Below are positions 21,462 through 22,823 of a stretch of 22,823 bases of DNA, piece after piece; positions within the stretch are counted from its first letter, which is position 1, and the number at the start of each line of letters is the position of its first letter. Under the pieces are notes generated by a model. It was not told the origin of the DNA and made no database searches. It saw only the letters and a program-made list of their open reading frames with translations. This stretch comes from Candidatus Parvarchaeota archaeon. GTDB taxonomy: Archaea > Micrarchaeota > Micrarchaeia > Anstonellales > VGKX01. The stretch is from NCBI GenBank assembly GCA_016866895.1, contig VGKX01000002.1:1-22823 (forward strand). Reading direction: 5' to 3'. A program made the translations under genes and the position numbers.

Positions 21462-22823
21462 ATGAGTATTACACTTGACATTTCAACGCAGCAAAAACAT
21501 GACAGCCAGATGGATGAATTCAAGACTCTTTTGCTTAGCGTGACCCAGCGCGAGCTTGAGGCGCACTACCTGACAGAGGCAAAAAAGAGGCTTGAGATTC
21601 TGACCTTGGTTGCACGCGAGATATTAAGCGCCAATATTCTCAAGGACGGGGCGTATAAGATTGAATTTGTGCTGGATAAGTCTACTACTTCTGGGGTTGA
21701 CATGCCTTTCACGCAATCATTCAACACAATGTTTGCAGCAGACAGCGTGCGCATGACAATTGATGGCAACACGGTGTTGTATGGTGTGAAAACCACCCAC
21801 TCGTCAATGTATAAGATGGAGCGGGATGTTGGAAGGCTTGACAAAGGCACAGCTGATGAAAATGAGAGTAATATTAGAAAGGAGGCAATAGCGCTTTTAG
21901 AAAAATTAGACAGGCAAAAAAATAAGTTGAATCCGACCGAAAAAAAAGAGCTTGAAGCACTGAGGGCAGGCGTGAAAAAATGGATTGCATTTGAGACTGA
22001 GATGCGCCAGGGGCTGGGAAGCTTTGTTGCAGATTCAAAAAAAACACAGGAAGTTGTCGAAAAACTCAACTCAATTACAAGGAAAGTGATTGAGATAAAG
22101 AAAGTTCGCTCACAAAAGCTAGCCAAGCTCCAAAAGGAGTTTATAGGCGGCTTGCGGATACGGCCTTGGCCTTTTGAAAGACCAGAAACACTCTTGTCTG
22201 CCTTTAAGACTGCCAGCCAGAGAAGCGCACTGGACAACTTTACCGTTAAGTATCTGAAGGTAATTGCAAACGGGCAATATAAGGGCACGCTCTCCCAGAC
22301 AAATTATGAGCCATTGCATGGCGCAGTAGTCTGGCTAAGAAAGCTTGTTGAAGGCGGGGAGATTGAAAATACTGAGCTTGTAGTTAGGAAATTTTCAGCC
22401 CTTTCGCAAAAAGTCAGGGCATATGAGAAAAAAATCAGGCATATTGCAGGTGCAATAACCGATATTTCACTTGAGCGCAGGCTCAAATATCTCTGCGAGC
22501 TTCAAAAGTGCAGGTATGAGGTGCTTGATGCAATTAAGGAGGCAAGTGTTGCCATTGCACGCCTGGAGTCAGAAGGGCTTTCACTTATCCAAAACGAGCT
22601 ATACAGGCTTGCAAGAAATGTGGGCAAGCTTGATTTTAAGGTTGAGGGCACACTTGCTGAAGAGATGTTTAAACGTGCAGGCAAACAGCAAAGTTCAGAT
22701 ATAAAATTTGTGAAGAGCGTACTTGCAAGATACAACAATAACCTGCCTGTGCTTGAAGTTGGGCTTGAGAGCAAGAGGAAGGGAATAGATGATGCAAAAA
22801 AAACGTATAGGGAGAATTGGACA
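21462..22823 (+). CDS. Large helical orphan protein, 3' end outside window
   Basis: Open frame of 454 codons running off the window edge. No family is recognised. Residues about 1-115 are mixed: a first helix with EFKTLLLSVTQRELEAHYL, then a beta-like part (YKIEFVLDKS, VRMTIDGNTVLYGVKTT). From about 120 onward the protein is charged alpha-helix with coiled-coil character (KLDRQKNKLNPTEKKELEAL, VEKLNSITRKVIEIKKVRSQ and others), interrupted by a short loop GGLRIRPWPFERPE near 232. There is no signal peptide or membrane helix, so it is probably a cytoplasmic structural or scaffold protein. ATG 21462 is chosen as the first Met after the TATA at 21421-21433; no ribosome-binding site is clear apart from AGGTATT at 21452-21458. 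Confidence 0.7.
   Translation, partial: MSITLDISTQQKHDSQMDEFKTLLLSVTQRELEAHYLTEAKKRLEILTLVAREILSANILKDGAYKIEFVLDKSTTSGVDMPFTQSFNTMFAADSVRMTIDGNTVLYGVKTTHSSMYKMERDVGRLDKGTADENESNIRKEAIALLEKLDRQKNKLNPTEKKELEALRAGVKKWIAFETEMRQGLGSFVADSKKTQEVVEKLNSITRKVIEIKKVRSQKLAKLQKEFIGGLRIRPWPFERPETLLSAFKTASQRSALDNFTVKYLKVIANGQYKGTLSQTNYEPLHGAVVWLRKLVEGGEIENTELVVRKFSALSQKVRAYEKKIRHIAGAITDISLERRLKYLCELQKCRYEVLDAIKEASVAIARLESEGLSLIQNELYRLARNVGKLDFKVEGTLAEEMFKRAGKQQSSDIKFVKSVLARYNNNLPVLEVGLESKRKGIDDAKKTYRENWT

Noticed and set aside
21566..22774. Minus-strand frames opposite the terminal helical gene
   Set aside because: Ser/Phe/Leu-rich shadows. The plus frame is continuous from 21462 to the window end and has a promoter.
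1..22823. Insertion sequences, CRISPR arrays, integrase or defence genes
   Set aside because: No transposase, Cas, integrase or toxin-antitoxin protein and no regular direct repeats were seen.

Overview
The window reads as chromosomal DNA of an archaeon. The evidence is TATA boxes about 23-28 nt upstream of many start codons (leaderless style), GGTG/GGAGG ribosome-binding sites in front of internal operon genes, a tRNA-Gln gene interrupted by an intron at the canonical 37/38 site, an Sm-like protein, a thiolase/DUF35 pair, and the archaea-type AMP phosphorylase and ribose-1,5-bisphosphate isomerase. Gene density, the number of small orphan proteins and the mixed gene order suggest a small-genome lineage (DPANN, perhaps Diapherotrites- or Micrarchaeota-like). 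That lineage call is inference and is not proven by anything here. No transposon, integrase, CRISPR array or rRNA gene was found.

Layout. 1-1473: 3' part of an acetoacetyl-CoA thiolase and its DUF35 zinc-ribbon/OB partner (start of the mevalonate pathway). 1482-3253: two orphan helical proteins on the minus strand, the larger with an internal duplication. 3617-6321: a uridine-phosphorylase-family protein, a phosphoribosyltransferase-domain protein and an orphan protein. 6322-6914: an RNA-rich segment with tRNA-Val, intron-containing tRNA-Gln and several hairpins, one of them resembling a tRNA 5' half. 7018-9028: isochorismatase-family hydrolase and a zinc-finger/coiled-coil/beta protein. 9088-11844 (minus): diphosphomevalonate decarboxylase, phosphomevalonate kinase and an arrestin-like protein. 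11845-12380: tRNA-Ala and structured DNA. 12381-12808 (minus): Sm-like protein and a tiny membrane protein. 12965-13588: orphan protein with an inverted repeat around its TATA box. 13672-15155 (minus): scpA-scpB. 15315-19225: double-hotdog thioesterase, ribose-1,5-bisphosphate isomerase and AMP phosphorylase. 19352-20823: an M48 metalloprotease followed by a paralogue that has lost all three zinc ligands. 20997-21281: OB-fold protein with a clear terminator. 21462-end: a long helical orphan protein cut by the window edge.

Two pathways stand out. First, isoprenoid precursor synthesis: thiolase and DUF35 at one end, and phosphomevalonate kinase plus diphosphomevalonate decarboxylase in one operon, point to a eukaryote-like lower mevalonate route rather than the phosphate-decarboxylating route common in archaea. 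Second, nucleotide pentose catabolism: nucleoside phosphorylase, AMP phosphorylase and ribose-1,5-bisphosphate isomerase are parts of the pentose-bisphosphate pathway that feeds ribulose-1,5-bisphosphate to form III RuBisCO. No RuBisCO gene is in this window. The most unusual observations are the tandem active/zinc-less M48 pair, the roughly 50-residue basic insertion in the isomerase, the histidine-kinase-like H-box motif in orphan proteins without a kinase domain, and the paired RNA-like hairpins around the tRNA genes.
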